The notes beneath the pieces were generated by a model. That model was not told the origin of the DNA and did not search any database. It saw only the letters and a program-made list of their open reading frames with translations. DNA of 30,975 bases from CAYHPY01 sp964358485 (GTDB lineage: Bacteria; Elusimicrobiota; Elusimicrobia; UBA1565; UBA9628): positions 1 through 30,975 of the forward strand of contig CAYHPY010000040.1 of NCBI GenBank assembly GCA_964358485.1, read 5' to 3'. The position numbers and the translations under genes were made by a program. This document shows positions 15,190 to 23,568 of this stretch, piece by piece (within the stretch, counting starts at the first letter, position 1; every line of letters begins with the position of its first letter).

Positions 15190-17502
15190 ATGCAAACCGA
15201 TCCCGCCGCAGAGCCCGCGCTCGCATCCTCCGACCGGCCGCAGACCCAGTCCTTCACCGACGCCCTTTTCAACATGAAAGAAGCGGTCATCGCCTTCAGC
15301 CTCATCATGAGCCTGCGCTATCTGGTCTGGCGCGCCGCGGTGACTCTCAATCTCGCCTCCCCCCTTCACTCCGCGGTGAGCGTCATTCTTTTCGCGGCGG
15401 AAATCTACGGCTATCTCTCCATCGTCCTGTATTATTTCCAGGCGCTCAAGCCGGTGGAGAACACGGCTCCGATCCCGGAACGGGATCAGCTGCCCACGGT
15501 GGACGTTTTCGTCACCATTTACAACGAGCCGACCCACATCCTTTATAGGACCTTGGTCTGCTGCGAAGCGCTGGATTATCCCAAGGAACGGCTCAAAATC
15601 TGGGTGTGCGACGACGGCGGGCGGGACGCGGTTAAGGCCATGGCCGATAAATTCGGCTTCGGCTACCTCACCCGCGCCGACCGGCTGCACGCCAAGGCCG
15701 GAAACCTCAACAACGCGATGGCCTCGACCTCCGGGGAATTGATCGTCACCCTGGACACCGACCATTTGCCGGTCCGTTCTTTCCTAAAGGAGACCGTGGG
15801 GTTCTTCCTCGATCATAAGGTCGCCTTGGTCCAGCTCCCCCATCATTTCTACAATCCCGACGTCTTCCAGCACAACCTGCACCTGGACAACGACCTGGTC
15901 CATGAGCAGGACCTGTTCTTCCAAGTCATTCAGCCGGGGCGCCAGCGGTCCAATTCCGTCATGTACGCCGGGAGTTCCTCGCTCCTGCGCCGCTCGGCTC
16001 TGGAAGCCATCGGGGGCTTCCAGACCGACTGCGCCATCGAAGACACCCACACCAGCATGAAGCTCCACGCCAAGGGTTTCCGCGGGGTCTATTTCAAGAA
16101 GATCCTTTCGGGCGCCTTGTCCCCGGAGAGCTTCCAGTCCTACCTGACCCAGCGCAAGCGGTGGACGCGCGGCGGGGTTCAGCTTTTTATTCTGGATAAT
16201 CCCTTTCTCTGTCCGGGCTTGAGCCCCCTTCAGCGGATCGCGTACTTTTCTTCGGTCCTCTACTTCTTCCACGGCTGGGCTCGGCTGGTCTACCTCCTGG
16301 CCCCCTTGAGCTTTTTGATCGGGGACCTGAACCCCATCGTGGCCGACACCGGGACCTTGGTCGGGTATTTCCTGCCGCACTACGCCCTCTGCCATTTGGC
16401 CTTCATCCTGACCAGCCGGGAGTTCCGCAACCCTTTCTGGTCGGACGTTTACGAGGCCGCCTCGGTGTTTTCCCTGAGCTGGACGGCGGTGGCCGCCGTG
16501 CTCAAACCCGAAAAACTCATTTTCCACGTCACCCCGAAGGGGGAGAAAATGGATCGCCCCCACCAGATCCATTGGGAGTTCGTGATCCCGCACATCGTCC
16601 TGCTCGGCCTGCTTTTGGGGGCGGTCATCGTGGCCACCAACCGGATCATGACCTCCCCGGACCTGCGCCTCAACGCCTACACGCTGAGTTGCGCGTGGGC
16701 CGTATTCAACATCATCCTCCTCGGTTGCGCCATCGAGGGAGCCCGGGAACGGCCCCAATTGCGCCGTTGCCAGCGCATTCCGAGAAAAATCCCCTGCGAG
16801 TTGAGCTACCACGGCCGGGTCTACGAGGGGACGATCCGGGACATCGGCGAGGAGGGCGCGCTGGTCTGCCTGGATGAGCGGGACCACATGCCCCCGTTGG
16901 TTCATCTTAAGATTTTCCCCGATGGGGCCGATGGGACCGCGTATTCCCGGGAACAGCTCCAGATCGAGTGCGAGGTGATTCATCAGGAGCTTCCTTTGCT
17001 GGGGAGCAACCGGATCGGCCTGCGGTTCACGGACATGGACGCGCAGGAGCGGGACTCCTTGATCCGCCGGATGTTCAGCCCTCCTGACGCCTGGAGCGAC
17101 CACACGCGCCCGTTTATTTCCTCATGGTCGGCTTTCTGGCACATCGCCAGCTCAGTGCTGCGCGTGCGCGTCCGCCGGCGCAAGCCCCAGCGGCGGGCCC
17201 GGGCCCGGATGAAAACCGACATCTCCTGCACCCTGGACGCGGGCGGGGTGATCGTCAAGGGACAGATCCGGGACATCAGCGTGATCGGTGCTCGGGTTTT
17301 CATTCCGACTCTGGCCAGTCTTCCTCCGGAGGTCGAACTGCAATTCTCCGGGGCCAATCGCGGCCTGATCGAGATTCGCGCCCAGACCGTGCGGTCGGCG
17401 CTCGGCGACAAGCAGCCCCCGGAGTTCGGGCTTCGATTCCTCAAGCCGCGCCACATCGATCCGGTGGTTCTCGAAGAGCTGGAAGACGCCGTCAGTGGTT
17501 AG
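15190..17502 (+). CDS. bcsA: Cellulose synthase catalytic subunit (BcsA) with two PilZ domains
   Basis: A 770-residue GT2 glycosyltransferase that polymerises UDP-glucose to beta-1,4-glucan and passes it through its own membrane channel. Membrane helices flank the catalytic domain. Motifs: Asp141-Asp142 (CDDGGRD), DTD at 189-191, Glu284-Asp285 (AIEDTHTS), QRKRW at 321-325 and FHVTPKG near 447-453, the gating-loop region of BcsA. Two PilZ domains follow. PilZ1 (~527-625) has RRCQR and DIGEEG (Ser of DxSxxG replaced by Gly); PilZ2 (~665-765) has an Arg-rich RRARAR stretch and DISVIGA. PilZ binds c-di-GMP to open the active site. Canonical BcsA has one PilZ. The next gene starts 3 nt after the stop; BcsB is not adjacent. 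Confidence 0.92.
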   Translation: MQTDPAAEPALASSDRPQTQSFTDALFNMKEAVIAFSLIMSLRYLVWRAAVTLNLASPLHSAVSVILFAAEIYGYLSIVLYYFQALKPVENTAPIPERDQLPTVDVFVTIYNEPTHILYRTLVCCEALDYPKERLKIWVCDDGGRDAVKAMADKFGFGYLTRADRLHAKAGNLNNAMASTSGELIVTLDTDHLPVRSFLKETVGFFLDHKVALVQLPHHFYNPDVFQHNLHLDNDLVHEQDLFFQVIQPGRQRSNSVMYAGSSSLLRRSALEAIGGFQTDCAIEDTHTSMKLHAKGFRGVYFKKILSGALSPESFQSYLTQRKRWTRGGVQLFILDNPFLCPGLSPLQRIAYFSSVLYFFHGWARLVYLLAPLSFLIGDLNPIVADTGTLVGYFLPHYALCHLAFILTSREFRNPFWSDVYEAASVFSLSWTAVAAVLKPEKLIFHVTPKGEKMDRPHQIHWEFVIPHIVLLGLLLGAVIVATNRIMTSPDLRLNAYTLSCAWAVFNIILLGCAIEGARERPQLRRCQRIPRKIPCELSYHGRVYEGTIRDIGEEGALVCLDERDHMPPLVHLKIFPDGADGTAYSREQLQIECEVIHQELPLLGSNRIGLRFTDMDAQERDSLIRRMFSPPDAWSDHTRPFISSWSAFWHIASSVLRVRVRRRKPQRRARARMKTDISCTLDAGGVIVKGQIRDISVIGARVFIPTLASLPPEVELQFSGANRGLIEIRAQTVRSALGDKQPPEFGLRFLKPRHIDPVVLEELEDAVSG

Positions 17503-17505
17503 GCA

Positions 17506-18282
17506 GTGACCATCCGCCGCCTGATCGCGGCCGCTTTGACGGCCGCCGGTCTGTTCTTCGGCGATTCGCGCGCCCAAGCCTACGCCCCCGAAGGCTATCC
17601 GGGAGCCGTTTGGGGCAACGCCTCCCGCGAGTTCAGCGGCCTGGATGGAACCGGCACGATGGGCTGGGTCCGCCAGGGGGTGGATTGGTTCCATCTTCCG
17701 GGGGACATCCCGGTCAAGACGATGGCCTCTTATCGGTGGCGCATCCGCAGCCTCAATCGCGATTTTTACAACTCCAACGGTCCGGGATTGGGGGTGGAGG
17801 CCGAAATCGGCCCCGCCGACCTCGGGGTGGAAGGCCGGTGGATTCGATATCCCGAGCGGGACCGGAATTTCCGCGAGGCCGAGGCGTTTCTGGGATTTTA
17901 CAAGCAATGGTATCCCGGCGGGCGGGACTTGGGGACCGTGTTGGGCCTTCCGTTCTCGATCTGGGGAAAACTGACCCACGACTTCGAGGGGGAGGAAGGT
18001 CCGGGGGCGATGGGTTGGGTCCGCCAAGGGGTGGAATGGTTCCGCCTTCCCGGGGACATTGTTTTCAAGACCCAGGGTTCCTACAACGTCCGATTCCGAG
18101 GGGAGAACAGGCGGTTTTACGACACGCACGGTCCGTCTCTCGGCGTCGAATTCTCCCGGTCCCCGTTTGACCTGGGCTTCCAGCACGATTGGCGGACTTT
18201 TCCCGAGCTCAAACGCTCGACCAAGTCCTTCCAGGTCTACCTCAGCTGGTTCTACGCCTGGGACCTCAAGACCCTGTTCTGA
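17506..18282 (+). CDS. Exported protein with internal duplication, in operon with bcsA
   Basis: A 258-residue exported protein not recognised as a known Bcs subunit. MTIRRLIAAALTAAGLFFGDSRAQA is a signal peptide. The mature part holds two copies of an ~85-residue unit (33-117 and 149-234), both containing MGWVRQGV(D/E)WFxLPGDI followed by KTxxSYxxRxRxxNRxFYxxxGPxLGVE. The repeated unit is rich in alternating aromatic/polar strands, and the protein ends in F, so a beta-barrel or beta-sandwich in the outer membrane or periplasm is plausible. The start is GTG 17506, three bases after the bcsA stop, so it is surely cotranscribed and perhaps a glucan exit or guide factor replacing BcsB/BcsC; that role is inference. 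Confidence 0.8.
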   Translation: MTIRRLIAAALTAAGLFFGDSRAQAYAPEGYPGAVWGNASREFSGLDGTGTMGWVRQGVDWFHLPGDIPVKTMASYRWRIRSLNRDFYNSNGPGLGVEAEIGPADLGVEGRWIRYPERDRNFREAEAFLGFYKQWYPGGRDLGTVLGLPFSIWGKLTHDFEGEEGPGAMGWVRQGVEWFRLPGDIVFKTQGSYNVRFRGENRRFYDTHGPSLGVEFSRSPFDLGFQHDWRTFPELKRSTKSFQVYLSWFYAWDLKTLF

Positions 18283-18806
18283 AACTCCGCTGCGACCTCC
18301 ACCTCAACGGCGGCTCCCGCAAGCTGCATTTACTCCCCGGGCCCAACGAAACCGGGGAGCACTTGGCCCTCAAGCTGGCCGCCTATCTCCTTTTTTGGGA
18401 CCAGGATCCCGCCGTGGACCCGGGCGCCAATCATCCGGCCCTCCTGGGTCAGGAGTTCGTTCCGGATTTGCTGGCCGTCAACGACGCCGGAGAGGCGTCC
18501 GTGTGGGTGGAATGCGGCAAGACCACGGTCAATAAAATTTCCAAGGTCACCCGCCGTTTCCGGCGGGCCCGCCTCGTGGTTTTCAAGGCCACGGAGCGGG
18601 AGGCTCTCCAGATGCGGGAAGTCCTCCAGGGCGAACTTGAGGACAAGGCCGGGCTGATCGACATCCTGGCCTGGCCCGCCGGGTCCTTCCGGGAGTGGCA
18701 TGGGGCCCTGGCCGACAAGGTCGAGGTGTATGGCGAGGCGGGGGGTCTGAGCCTCAACCTCACCGTCAACGAGCATCCCCTGGCCCTCGACTTTAAGAAG
18801 TTCTAA
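18279..18806 (+). CDS. YaeQ-like PD-(D/E)xK-fold protein
   Basis: About 175 residues, related to the YaeQ family, which has a restriction-endonuclease-like fold and unproven function. Family-type features: a beta-rich N-terminus (LKLRCDLHLN), PNETGEHLALKLAAYLLFW matching the HPSETxER...LLAFAL region, then FVPDLLAVND, VWVECG and NKISKVTRRFRRARLVVFK. FVPD and VEC resemble the PD...(D/E)x(K) active-site positions, with Lys replaced by Cys. No ATG, GTG or TTG lies near the family start; ATG 18189 would overlap the previous gene by 94 nt and add residues foreign to the family. CTG at 18279, forming CTGA with the upstream stop, fits the homology start. The 3' end overlaps the convergent DUF456 gene by 4 nt. 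Confidence 0.72.
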   Translation: MKLRCDLHLNGGSRKLHLLPGPNETGEHLALKLAAYLLFWDQDPAVDPGANHPALLGQEFVPDLLAVNDAGEASVWVECGKTTVNKISKVTRRFRRARLVVFKATEREALQMREVLQGELEDKAGLIDILAWPAGSFREWHGALADKVEVYGEAGGLSLNLTVNEHPLALDFKKF

Positions 18807-19285
18807 AACAAGAGGCAATCGGCCGCGATGAGGGCCAGCAGGGACAGCGCGAGTAGAATGCGCGCGACCGCCGAGGACGCCAGGCCCAGGCCCGCGCCCA
18901 AGGCGGCGCGGGAGGCCTCCCGGAGGGTCCGGCCCGCGTAGAAGAGCTCTCCCAGCAGGGCGCCCGCCAAGGGGCCGCCCAAGAGTCCCGGCGGCCCGAA
19001 AAACGCTCCGACGGCCAAGCCGAGCGCGGCTCCGATCATGCCCGCCTTGGTGGCTCCCCCCCACCGCGCGCCCGCCACGCCGCCCAGCGCGGTGAGCCAA
19101 AGATCGGCCCCGATCAGGACGCCCGCGGCCGACACCGTTCCCCAAGACAGATAATTCGGCATTAAAAGTTTGTGGGACAAGGCGGCAAGAAAGATGAGGC
19201 TCGGCCCCGGCATGAAGGGGAGGATGGTCCCGGCCAAGCCGACGGCCAAAAGGGCGCAGAACAGGGTCCAGATCGCGATCTCCAT
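18803..19285 (-). CDS. DUF456 family membrane protein
   Basis: A 160-residue small membrane protein of the DUF456 type. It starts MEIAIWTLFCALLAVGLAGTIL, then has PFMPGPSLIFLAALSHKLL, a Gly/Ala-rich central segment (GARWGGATKAGMIGAALGLAVGAFFGPPGLLGGPLAGALLGEL as a glycine-zipper-like block) and a C-terminal helix. Function is unknown for the family. The central region has a spacing of small residues typical of tightly packed or dimerising membrane helices. ATG 19285 is preferred; the frame runs up to a TTG at 19330, which would add 15 polar residues before the first helix. Its stop (TAG) overlaps the YaeQ-like stop (TAA) as CTAA. It is divergent from the MOSC gene. Confidence 0.82.
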   Translation of the reverse strand: MEIAIWTLFCALLAVGLAGTILPFMPGPSLIFLAALSHKLLMPNYLSWGTVSAAGVLIGADLWLTALGGVAGARWGGATKAGMIGAALGLAVGAFFGPPGLLGGPLAGALLGELFYAGRTLREASRAALGAGLGLASSAVARILLALSLLALIAADCLLF

Positions 19286-19341
19286 GCCGCTCACGGCCCC
19301 ATTGTCGGTTTTCGCCGGGGCGCGGGTCAATGCGCTTTTTG

Positions 19342-19347
19342 TAAACT
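19342..19347 (+). promoter_or_regulatory. -10 box (TAAACT) of the MOSC gene, 9 nt from ATG
   Basis: TAAACT then nine bases to ATG 19357, again a near-leaderless layout with no Shine-Dalgarno. The -35 is not evident. Confidence 0.4.
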
Positions 19348-19356
19348 TTTCCCTCG

Positions 19357-20133
19357 ATGCCGATTCTTTCCCGCATCACGCTCTACCCGATCAAGTCCCT
19401 GGACGGGGTCGAGGTCGACCAGGCCGAGGTTCTTTCGGGCGCGGGGCTCAAAGGGGACCGGGAGTGGGCGCTCTTCGACGGGGCGGGACGGTTGGTCAAC
19501 GGCAAACGGACGGCGGCCGTTCACGCCGTCCGGAGCCGATTTTCCCCCGATTTGTCCGAGGCGGTTTTTCAAATCGGCGGCCGGGAGAGGACCTTCCGTC
19601 TTCCCGGCGACGCGGGGGCGTTGGGTGACTGGCTTTCGCCGCATTTCGGGGAAGCCGTCCGCCTGGAACGGGCCGATGGAGGCTTTCCCGATCACGCCGA
19701 CTGTCCCGGACCCAGCCTTTGGGGGGAAGGCACCTTGGAGGAGGCCGGCCGCTGGTTTCCCGAACTCGCCCCGGACTCCCTGCGGAGGCGTTTTCGAACC
19801 AACCTGGAAATTTCGGGAGCGGAGCCCTTCTGGGAGGACCGCCTCGTGCCCGGCGCGGGCGAGGGCGTCCGGTTTAAAATCGGGGCCGTCACCTTCGAGA
19901 GCCTCAAAGCCTGCGCCCGGTGCGTGGTGCCCACCCGGGACCCGGAAACCGGGGCGGGCCTGACCGGGTTCGCGGCCCGGCTGGCCGCCCGCCGGGAGGA
20001 AAGCCTCCCCGCCTGGGCACCCAAAGCCCGGTTCGACCATTATTACCGGTTGGCCGTCCTGACCGCGGTCGTAGGCGGCTCCCCCGGCGCCCGCCTGCGG
20101 GTCGGCGACTCCCTCGAAATTCTTGACGGTTGA
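19357..20133 (+). CDS. MOSC domain protein (YcbX/mARC-like)
   Basis: A 258-residue cytosolic protein with an N-terminal MOSC beta-barrel (ITLYPIKSLDGVEVDQAEVLS, then GLKGDREWALFD) and a C-terminal MOSC domain. The conserved cysteine is Cys189 in ACARCVVPTRDPETG, the molybdenum cofactor ligand in mARC/YcbX-type enzymes; Cys186 precedes it. FRTNLEISG and AVLTAVVGGSPGARLRVGD are also family-like. Such proteins reduce N-hydroxylated compounds using molybdenum cofactor. No ferredoxin domain is fused, so an external electron donor would be needed. It leads a plus-strand cluster with the TPR and ABC genes; a 23 nt gap to the next ATG suggests an operon, though a functional link is not evident. Confidence 0.88.
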   Translation: MPILSRITLYPIKSLDGVEVDQAEVLSGAGLKGDREWALFDGAGRLVNGKRTAAVHAVRSRFSPDLSEAVFQIGGRERTFRLPGDAGALGDWLSPHFGEAVRLERADGGFPDHADCPGPSLWGEGTLEEAGRWFPELAPDSLRRRFRTNLEISGAEPFWEDRLVPGAGEGVRFKIGAVTFESLKACARCVVPTRDPETGAGLTGFAARLAARREESLPAWAPKARFDHYYRLAVLTAVVGGSPGARLRVGDSLEILDG

Positions 20134-20156
20134 CGGGAAAAGGGAAATTAAGTCGA

Positions 20157-21338
20157 ATGGTCAGCATGTTTTCCCCGGCCCCGGTTTTACTCGTCCTGCT
20201 TCTCGCCGCCCCGGCGGGGGCCTTCGAGACCAAGTTGTCCCCGGAAATGCAGCGCCATGTCCAGTCCGGGCTGGACGCCATCTACCGGATGGAATTCGAC
20301 GCGGCGGAAGCCTCGGCGCGAAAAATGATCGCGCTCAACCCCGCGCATCCCCAAGGCAGTTTCGCGCTGGCCTCCGTGGCTTGGACGCGTTACGTTTACG
20401 AAACGGAGGAGACCGACCAGGACCTGTTGGACCCCTACGAAAAGCAAACCTGGGAAGCCGTGTCCGTCGCCGAGAAGTGGCTGAAAACAAATCCCAAGGA
20501 TCCCGAGGCCATGATGCTCATGGGCTCGGCCTACGGGCTTTCCAGCCGCCTGCTGGTCATGCGCCGCGAGTGGCTCAAGGCCTACTGGAACGGCCGCAAG
20601 GCCGTCGGGCTTTTGCGCGAAACCGTGAAGCTCGCCCCCGATTATTGGGACGCGTATTTGGGCATCGGGATGTACGATTACTATACCGACGTTTACCAAC
20701 GCGCGGTCAAGGTTCTGGCCAAGATCCTGTTCGGGGGAAGCCGCCTGCGCGGAATTGAAACCCTCAGGCAGGTGGCCGAAAAGGGCCGCTACTCCAAGAA
20801 CGCCGCGCGCCTTTTGCTGGTCGAAATCTACAACATGGATAAGTTCGGCGCCAAGAATCCCGCCGTGGCGGTGTCGATGATGAAGGAAATCCGGGCCCAA
20901 TATCCGACGAGCCCCATGCTGCACGCCGCCGAGATCGTTTCCTTGTACGAGTCCGGGCGCCTGGACGAGGCGCTGGCCGGGGCCAAGGCCTATTTGAAGG
21001 CGGTCAAGGACAAGAAATACCGGCCCATCGACCTGGCCAAGGGCTCGGTGATGCTGGGGACGATCCTCTGGGGGCAAGGCCATCCCGGGGACGCGCTCGC
21101 GGCGTTCCTGCGGGGATCCGAGGTCCGCTACAAGGGCAAGCTCAGCCGTTGGGCGGTCTGGGCCGCGATCCGGGCCGGACAGGTCCAGGACACCCGGGGG
21201 CGGCGCGAGGAGGCCCTTGTCCTATACAAGGCCGCGGCCTCCGAGCCCGACCTTTGGGGATTCCGCTTCGCCGCCAAGGAAGGCCTCTCCAAGCCCTTCC
21301 GCGACGCCGGCGGCCCGGGGGCCATCCAACCTCCATGA
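20157..21338 (+). CDS. Exported TPR protein upstream of ABC transporter
   Basis: A 393-residue protein with signal peptide MVSMFSPAPVLLVLLLAAPAGAF and TPR-like helical pairs. N-terminal repeats include GLDAIYRMEFDAAEASARKM and LNPAHPQGSFALASVAW; the middle has LLRETVKLAPDYWDAYLGIGMYDYY; C-terminal ones include ALAGAKAYLKAVKDKKYRP, GTILWGQGHPGDALAAFLRG and EEALVLYKAAAS. TPRs bind other proteins, here in the periplasm or at the outer leaflet. ATG 20157 is preferred over TTG 20130 because GGGAAA precedes it; ATG 20166 is also possible. Its stop overlaps the next start as ATGA (21335-21338), so it is coupled to the ABC ATPase and may be the exported partner of that system. TPR proteins are common, so the role is inference. 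Confidence 0.78.
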   Translation: MVSMFSPAPVLLVLLLAAPAGAFETKLSPEMQRHVQSGLDAIYRMEFDAAEASARKMIALNPAHPQGSFALASVAWTRYVYETEETDQDLLDPYEKQTWEAVSVAEKWLKTNPKDPEAMMLMGSAYGLSSRLLVMRREWLKAYWNGRKAVGLLRETVKLAPDYWDAYLGIGMYDYYTDVYQRAVKVLAKILFGGSRLRGIETLRQVAEKGRYSKNAARLLLVEIYNMDKFGAKNPAVAVSMMKEIRAQYPTSPMLHAAEIVSLYESGRLDEALAGAKAYLKAVKDKKYRPIDLAKGSVMLGTILWGQGHPGDALAAFLRGSEVRYKGKLSRWAVWAAIRAGQVQDTRGRREEALVLYKAAASEPDLWGFRFAAKEGLSKPFRDAGGPGAIQPP

Positions 21339-22273
21339 GCGACAAGGCGTACGTTTGCGCGCAGGGGCTCCGCCGGGAATTCGGAGAGACTTTGGCCGTC
21401 CGGGACATCAGCTTCGACGTTCCGGAGGGGGCCGTTTTGGCTCTCGTGGGTCCCAACGGGGCCGGAAAAAGCACGCTCTTGAGGATGCTGGCGGCCCTGA
21501 TGGAGCCGACCCGGGGCACCGCCCTCGTCGGGGGCGTCGATGTCCGCCGCCATCCCCGCGGGGTCCACGCCCTCCTGGGTTTTCTGCCGGATTTTTTCGG
21601 CCTCTACGAAAGCCTGACCGTGGAGGAGTATCTCCAGTACTTCGCCCGCGCCTACGGCCTGGGGGAATTCCAGCGCATGACCCGCGTGCGGGAATCCATG
21701 GAGGCCGTGCGCTTGAGCGACCGCCGCGCCCAGAAGGTGGGCGAGCTTTCCCGGGGCATGCGCCAGCGCCTGGGCATCGCGCGGACCTTGGTCCACGACC
21801 CGCCCCTTCTGCTTCTGGACGAGCCCGCCTCCGGCCTGGACCCCGAGGCGCGGCACGAGCTCCAAGGGCTGTTCCGGGGGCTGGCGGCCAAGGGCAAGAC
21901 CTTGATCGTCTCCTCCCACATCCTGGCCGAGCTGGAGGACTACTGCACCCATGTGGCCATGCTCAGCCGCGGCGAGCTGGTGGCCTTCGGCCCGGTCAAC
22001 GAGGTGCGCCGGTCCTCCGGACGGGGCCGGCTGGTCATCCTGCGCGTGCGCGGGGAAATTGAAAAGGCCGGGGAAATCCTGGGTCGGCGAGACGATGTGA
22101 CCGATTGGAAGATCGCCAAGGACGAGGGCCGCTTCCTGTTCTCCGGGGACGACGCGGGCCTGGCCCAAATCCTCAAGGAACTGGTGGGGGCCGGGGTGCC
22201 GGTGATCCATTTCGGCGAGGAAAAGGGCGGCATCCAGGACGCCTACCTGGCCTTGATGGGGGGGGAGGGCTGA
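21335..22273 (+). CDS. ABC transporter ATP-binding protein (ABC-2 exporter type)
   Basis: A 312-residue ATPase of the CcmA/GldA-like branch. Walker A is GPNGAGKST (39-47), signature LSRGM (138-142, in place of LSGGQ), Walker B LLLLDEP (158-164), and the H-loop lies in IVSSHI. The Q-loop has GFLPDFFGLYES without Gln, as is common in this branch. About 80 C-terminal residues after the ATPase core (RGRLVILRVRG onward) form a separate regulatory domain found in many such proteins. ATG 21335 overlaps the TPR stop (ATGA) and TGA 22271-22273 overlaps the permease start (TGATG), so all three genes are coupled. The substrate cannot be inferred. Confidence 0.93.
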   Translation: MSDKAYVCAQGLRREFGETLAVRDISFDVPEGAVLALVGPNGAGKSTLLRMLAALMEPTRGTALVGGVDVRRHPRGVHALLGFLPDFFGLYESLTVEEYLQYFARAYGLGEFQRMTRVRESMEAVRLSDRRAQKVGELSRGMRQRLGIARTLVHDPPLLLLDEPASGLDPEARHELQGLFRGLAAKGKTLIVSSHILAELEDYCTHVAMLSRGELVAFGPVNEVRRSSGRGRLVILRVRGEIEKAGEILGRRDDVTDWKIAKDEGRFLFSGDDAGLAQILKELVGAGVPVIHFGEEKGGIQDAYLALMGGEG

Positions 22274-23568
22274 TGGGTTGGTGGGCCGAAGTCTACCGCT
22301 GTTCCCGCTCGGAGCTCAGGCCGGCCCGAATTTGGGCGGGGCTGGGGGCCATGAGCCTGTTGTGCGCGACCATCGTGACCGCCGCCACGAAATCCACCCG
22401 GGACGGGGGCTTATTTGAGACCTTTCTGGGCATCCAGGCTTTGCTTCTGCTTTTGTACGGCACCCATCGGGTGTCGGTGAGCGTTTCGGCGGAACGCTCG
22501 GACCGGACCTGGGATTTCCAACGGCTGACTCCGTTGAGTTCCTTCGACTTGGCCGCCGGCAAGCTTCTGGGCGCGCCCCTCTACGCGTATTTTCTGGCGG
22601 CGTCGGTCCTGCCCTGGTTGTTCTGGGGCATGCTCGAGCCCTCCATGTTCGGGCCGATGGGCACCTTGCCCGCGTTCCTGTGCCTGCTGGCCGTGGCCTA
22701 CCTGACGCTCTCCACGGGCCTGATGGTCTCCGCTTTTTCCGAGACCCACGACGCCGGAACGGTGAGCGCCGGAGGCGGGATGGTGGGTTTTGCCGGCATC
22801 ATCCTCTTTTACTCGTCGGTGGCCACGATGACGGTCAACCAGTCCGCTCTCCAAATTCCTTTTTACATGATGCGGGTTCCCGTCGGGCTGTTTCTGATCC
22901 CGTCCTACCTGGCCTTCGGGACCTGGGCTTTCCTGGCCGCCAAATGGCGGATCGGCAAGGACCTGCTCGATCCGGGACGCCTTTGGCGCTTGCCCGCGTT
23001 CCTGATCTTTACCGCCTGGTACGCGCTCGGCTGGGGCGGAGGGGAGTTCAGCGGGACTTCCAAGACGCTCGGTTCCGCCGCGGCGCTCGTGGTCTGCGTG
23101 TTCCTGCTGTTTGTTTCGGCCATCATCAACCGCGAGGGGGCCGAGCATTGGAAGCTCTGGCTGACCGAGGCGCAAGGGCGCGCCGACCGCACCCCGGTTT
23201 GGCTGGCCGGTTGGGCCACCTTGGTGCTGATCTGCGCCCTCTTGGGGCTCATCGGGCCGGACCGGACCTTGGCGCGCATGCTCATCATCGTGCCCGCCTT
23301 CTTGGGGCGCGACCTTTGCTTTCTCCAGTGGTGCCGCCTGACCGAGAGCCGCCAGCCCGAGGCCATGGCCCTGGTGTTCCTGGCGCTGGGCTACGCCCTG
23401 CCCCCGATCCTGGTCGGGGTCCTGGCCTCCGACTTGGGCTGGTTTCATTGGGTCATCCCCGCCCTCTCGGAAAAGTCCTCGTTCGTCGCCAACGTGTTCC
23501 CCTCGTTGATCCACCTCGGGGTGATGGCGGCCGTCCTGCGGGCGCGGGTCGGGGCGTTGGTTCGCTAA
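22273..23568 (+). CDS. ABC-2 type transporter permease
   Basis: A 431-residue integral membrane protein with about eleven hydrophobic segments, including IWAGLGAMSLLCATIVTAA near residue 20, LGIQALLLLLYG, YAYFLAASVLPWLFWGML, FLCLLAVAYLTLSTGLMV, GFAGIILFYSSVA and ALVFLALGYALPPILVGVLA. An amphipathic start (MGWWAEVYRCSRSELRPARIW) and a conserved-looking DRTWDFQRLTPLSSFDLAAGKLLG segment before the third helix match the ABC-2 permease pattern (E/R..G....L..TP......l..gKl). It overlaps the ATPase by one base and should pair with it as the export channel. Its TAA stop overlaps the TAG of the convergent gene as CTAA. The substrate is unknown. Confidence 0.88.
   Translation: MGWWAEVYRCSRSELRPARIWAGLGAMSLLCATIVTAATKSTRDGGLFETFLGIQALLLLLYGTHRVSVSVSAERSDRTWDFQRLTPLSSFDLAAGKLLGAPLYAYFLAASVLPWLFWGMLEPSMFGPMGTLPAFLCLLAVAYLTLSTGLMVSAFSETHDAGTVSAGGGMVGFAGIILFYSSVATMTVNQSALQIPFYMMRVPVGLFLIPSYLAFGTWAFLAAKWRIGKDLLDPGRLWRLPAFLIFTAWYALGWGGGEFSGTSKTLGSAAALVVCVFLLFVSAIINREGAEHWKLWLTEAQGRADRTPVWLAGWATLVLICALLGLIGPDRTLARMLIIVPAFLGRDLCFLQWCRLTESRQPEAMALVFLALGYALPPILVGVLASDLGWFHWVIPALSEKSSFVANVFPSLIHLGVMAAVLRARVGALVR

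Noticed and set aside
15784..17103. 439-codon frame antisense to bcsA
   Set aside because: bcsA is certain on the plus strand, and this frame has no recognisable motif.
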